Assembly: GCF_024808255.1 (NCBI RefSeq)
Contig: NZ_JANTYS010000005.1
Location: 186,001-250,000 of the forward strand
Source: Mucilaginibacter dorajii
GTDB taxonomy: Bacteria > Bacteroidota > Bacteroidia > Sphingobacteriales > Sphingobacteriaceae
Reading direction: 5' to 3'
DNA: 64,000 bases
In this document: one piece after another, positions 61,389 to 64,000 of the stretch
Layout: each line of letters begins with the position of its first letter
Numbering within the stretch: the stretch's first letter is position 1
Notes under the pieces: generated by a model
Told to the model about the DNA's origin: nothing
The model's input: the letters and a program-made list of their open reading frames with translations, nothing else
Database searches by the model: none
Translations under genes and position numbers: made by a program

Positions 61389-62438
61389 CTAAGACAGGTG
61401 AGTTAAAGGTGATAAATTGAGCGAACAAACGCATTTTACACAGGTTGGGTGTGCAGAGGTATTCAGCGTGCGCCTAAATTCAATAGCCGCAGTGCTATTC
61501 AAAATATTATTCAATGACGTATCGCGGATATTCCCCATTGATTCCAGGAAAAAGCATGGCCGCACGGTGCCATCAGCCTCCACAACGGTAGATACCCAGG
61601 GCGCGTTGCATTTTTTAAAGGGGAAAGGGTTTAGCTGGTAAAACGCGGCGTAATAGTGATACACGTCCTGGATTTTCTCCTTGCTTTCGGCAATAAAGCC
61701 ATTATGAAATTCCTGGTTAAACTCCTTAAACAGGTAGCTGATCACTTCGCAAAGCTCAGGTAGTTCTTTTTCCGATATCAGGATCTCGTGCTGCTTGGGT
61801 TCTTCCCAGGCTTGCTGGCGGTTAAAGGCGTGGCTGCTAACATCGGCTGGTAAAAAACTTACCTGGTTAAGGCCCATCTTTTTAGCCTCGGTAATGATAG
61901 CCGGCCAGTTGCGGTAGTTAAGCCGGTGAATTACCGTGCGCCCGGTAATGTGATAAGCCGGGTTCAGTTTTTTGATGTGCTCCACTCCTTCCTTTAGCTT
62001 TTTAAAGGCATTGGGAATGTTCCTGATAGCGTCATGCAGCATTTCATCGCCATCGATAGATACAATTACTTCGCTTACGTATTTTAAAATATCATCGGCA
62101 TTGGCTTTAATAGATAGCCCGGTGGTAAGTAACACCACGCTAATGCCGGCAGATTTGAGGATACGGCACAAAGCGAAAAAGTTAGTGTTCAGCAAAGCTT
62201 CCCCGCCAGACATGAGCACCTGGCTTGTACCCAGTTCCTTCAATGAAGCCAGTAAATCGGTAATATCCGCCTCGGTCAGTTGTTTCAGGTTTTTGTTATC
62301 CTTCCAGATATCACACATCACACAACGGCAGTTACAGGCGCTGTGCGGCATTAAAATCACGATAGGCAATGCCGATATCCTGTGTGTTTGCAGGGTACGG
62401 TAGCGCTTGTAAGTATGCAATACGGTTTGCGCGTTCAT
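61389..62438 (-). CDS. radical SAM protein with SPASM-like C-terminus
   Basis: A 349-residue protein. Cluster Cys35, Cys39 and Cys42 are in CNCRCVMC, with an extra Cys37. LMSGGEALLNTNFFALCRIL and VSIDGDEMLHDAIRN are radical SAM core motifs. The C-terminal cysteines (FKKCNAPW, VRPCFF, CVKCVCS) fit a SPASM/twitch auxiliary cluster like those of MoaA- and peptide-modifying enzymes. It lies 4 bp from the B12-type gene and 3 bp from a methyltransferase gene. Its substrate is unknown. Confidence 0.85.
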   Translation of the reverse strand: MNAQTVLHTYKRYRTLQTHRISALPIVILMPHSACNCRCVMCDIWKDNKNLKQLTEADITDLLASLKELGTSQVLMSGGEALLNTNFFALCRILKSAGISVVLLTTGLSIKANADDILKYVSEVIVSIDGDEMLHDAIRNIPNAFKKLKEGVEHIKKLNPAYHITGRTVIHRLNYRNWPAIITEAKKMGLNQVSFLPADVSSHAFNRQQAWEEPKQHEILISEKELPELCEVISYLFKEFNQEFHNGFIAESKEKIQDVYHYYAAFYQLNPFPFKKCNAPWVSTVVEADGTVRPCFFLESMGNIRDTSLNNILNSTAAIEFRRTLNTSAHPTCVKCVCSLNLSPLTHLS

Positions 62439-62441
62439 TGC

Positions 62442-63200
62442 TCAGGGTTTTAATTTTATCCAGTAAAAAATTCCCTGCCTTTTAAGCCTGTTCAAAAGGG
62501 TTGTGGGGTCAAACATAATTTTATGCTTAAAATGCATTACATCCTTCAGCAAATGATGAAAATAGTATGGCGCCATTTGTGGATAACCCAATGATGTAAA
62601 ATATTCCAGGCTCCGCTCCGTAGCAATTTTCAGTTCACCGGCATGATAAAAATGCGTATCCAGTACATGCATCCGCCCATTTGCACTAAGCAGATCGAAG
62701 GCATTTTTAACAACATCTTTCAGCACCGGGAAATATTGGATAGAGGCAGCAAAAACGATCACGTCAAACTTTCCCCCGTCATTAAAACTATTGGCGCTAA
62801 ATGAACCGTGAATAAATTTCAAATTGGGCTTTTTAAAAACACGGATCGCCTGGTCAATTTCTATCCGGTTAGGGTCAATTCCTGTTACTTTGGCGTTTGG
62901 AATCCTCGCAAGCTTTGCAGAGAACCAGCCATTACCACATCCAACCTCCAGGATATTTAACGACTTGCGTTCTTTTTTAAGAGAATCGATCAATTGCTCT
63001 GCCGAATGTTTCCTCAGCTTCCACTCTTTATAATACCGATGCCCGGCGTCAATATGGGGCAAGGCAGCCACTTGCTTGTCGCTATATAACCTGCCTTCTT
63101 TATCGCGCACAGCAACATACATTTCCTCAAACGCTTCATCGGCAGTTGGGTTGTACTTAGGGGTAATATCAGTTACAGCGCTTTTCAAATGTTCAATCAA
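62442..63200 (-). CDS. SAM methyltransferase, operon member
   Basis: A 252-residue methyltransferase. The start is TTG 63200, directly after the TAA of the upstream radical SAM gene. ILEVGCGNGWFSAKLARIPNAKVTGIDPNRIEIDQAIRVF is motif I, and FDVIVFAASIQYFPVLKDVVKNAFDLLSANGRMHVLDTHFY gives motifs II-III. The N-terminal part (GRLYSDKQVAALPHIDAGHRYYKEWKLRKHSAEQL) resembles that of other operon-linked methyltransferases. The product is unknown. Confidence 0.85.
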   Translation of the reverse strand: MIEHLKSAVTDITPKYNPTADEAFEEMYVAVRDKEGRLYSDKQVAALPHIDAGHRYYKEWKLRKHSAEQLIDSLKKERKSLNILEVGCGNGWFSAKLARIPNAKVTGIDPNRIEIDQAIRVFKKPNLKFIHGSFSANSFNDGGKFDVIVFAASIQYFPVLKDVVKNAFDLLSANGRMHVLDTHFYHAGELKIATERSLEYFTSLGYPQMAPYYFHHLLKDVMHFKHKIMFDPTTLLNRLKRQGIFYWIKLKP

Positions 63201-64000
63201 TTAAAATCCCTGGATCTCTGGCTGGCGGTATTCCCACAACCTTTGCAACAGTTTTATCTCGTAAGGATATTTATACAGGTTTGCTTTGTAACGGATGGTT
63301 GATACCAGCTTAATGGCTTTTCTTTTCAGCTCATTTAGCTTAATATCGGTAACTGTTGGATATACGCCGTTAAGCACCGTTTCAAAATTTCTGATCTTAT
63401 CAATCATCTCGGGCGTTAACCAGGGCGTTAAAGGATTTTTACGCAGATCAAAACTTTCCCAGGCCGGGCTTACCCAGTCTTCCAGTGTTTGTGGATATTT
63501 AAACCCTTCGGCCTGCACCTGTTTAAACAACTCCGATCCTTCGGTAGGTACCGGTGTATAGGTGTAGATCACGATCTCGGTGTCGGGGTTTACAGCCTTC
63601 ACCTTCTTTATAAAGTTGATATCAAAATCAATTTGCGCCTGTACTTTTTCCGGCGATGAAGCTGGCGTGCCTAAAACAAAGGAATATTCGGGGATGATAT
63701 CAAATTTCTTCAACCGTTCTGCAAAGCGGATAATCTGCTCGCCGGTTTGGGTACCGCCTTTGTCCATTTGTGCAAGTACCTCGTCGTTACCGCTTTCGGC
63801 ACCAAAAAAGATACATTTACAGCCCGAGCGACGGATAAGCTCCAACGAACTATCCTTAAACTTATCCATGGTATCAATACGGGCCATGCCCCACCAGGTC
63901 ATATTTTCGGGTTCAATCAGTTTGGCAAAGTCAACCGCCCGTTTTTCAGATACAAAAAAGTTATTATCATGAAACTCAATGGCATCGGCACCATATTTAT
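63201..64000 (-). CDS. radical SAM protein, 5' end beyond window
   Basis: The frame is open from 63201 to the window edge, so the start lies outside. The reading begins KYGADAIEFHDNNFFVSEKRAVDF and continues with MTWWGMARIDTMDKF and CKCIFFGAESGNDEVLAQMDKGGT, which are the later strands of a radical SAM barrel of the B12-binding class. The CxxxCxxC motif is not in view. YTYTPVPTEGSELFKQV and a helical tail follow. It is the upstream member of the operon with the 62442 and 61389 genes. Confidence 0.85.
   Translation of the reverse strand, partial: KYGADAIEFHDNNFFVSEKRAVDFAKLIEPENMTWWGMARIDTMDKFKDSSLELIRRSGCKCIFFGAESGNDEVLAQMDKGGTQTGEQIIRFAERLKKFDIIPEYSFVLGTPASSPEKVQAQIDFDINFIKKVKAVNPDTEIVIYTYTPVPTEGSELFKQVQAEGFKYPQTLEDWVSPAWESFDLRKNPLTPWLTPEMIDKIRNFETVLNGVYPTVTDIKLNELKRKAIKLVSTIRYKANLYKYPYEIKLLQRLWEYRQPEIQGF

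Overview
The window is a chromosomal segment of a Bacteroidota bacterium, most likely family Sphingobacteriaceae (Mucilaginibacter or Pedobacter type). The evidence is the gene repertoire (DUF2723 glycosyltransferase-like protein, DUF3857 transglutaminase, DUF2851, DUF3820, WbqC family, Wzi/RemB-like barrel, two PPK1 paralogues), promoters of the TTTG / TAnnTTTG type, several TTG and GTG starts, and many short inverted repeats between genes. I see no rRNA, tRNA, CRISPR array, prophage or insertion sequence. Most genes are ordinary core metabolism, placed as short operons on both strands.

Region by region: 1-6 kb holds the partial mtaB, a methyltransferase, ubiX and the ppk-ppx polyphosphate operon. 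6-13.2 kb holds yajQ, bioB, mgtE, an IMPACT/YigZ protein, a TonB-C-like secreted protein, a DMT exporter and ribD. 13.2-20.4 kb holds prmC, a Xer recombinase, aroQ, a GT2/acyltransferase pair, wbqC-like/corA, msrA and DUF3820. 20.4-25.6 kb holds an MFS protein, a DACNV/DAC-like candidate cyclic-dinucleotide protein and an outer-membrane barrel with a kinase-like DRH motif. 25.7-32.4 kb is a minus-strand block: a 784-aa orphan, an SdiA-regulated-like lipoprotein, a second ppk1 and an HD phosphohydrolase fused to a PycTM-like membrane domain. 32.6-41 kb holds large envelope proteins (DUF3857, DUF2723, Wzi-like). 41-46.8 kb holds an AlkZ-like and an Fpg/Nei-like DNA glycosylase, an AhpD-like protein, an AraC regulator and small genes. 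46.8-54 kb holds fba, accD, iscS-like, glmM, PAP2 and ZIP. 54-59 kb holds an ArgE-like M20 hydrolase, an MHS transporter, DUF2851, PspC-like and DUF1493. 59.1-64 kb is a tight minus-strand operon of three radical SAM proteins and two SAM methyltransferases that runs off the window.

The best candidates for new biology are: (i) the radical SAM/methyltransferase operon at the right end; (ii) the HD-PycTM / PPK1 / SdiA-like operon, with no Pyc cyclase in sight; (iii) the DACNV/DAC-like protein with DGA and RHL in place of DGA and RHR; (iv) a possible HipA/FAM20-like kinase domain joined to an outer-membrane barrel; and (v) heptanucleotide and other intergenic repeats that enter coding sequence, most strikingly a 6 x 7 bp array just before the NPPY motif of prmC. 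All family assignments come from reading the sequence and from recalled family motifs. No search was run.
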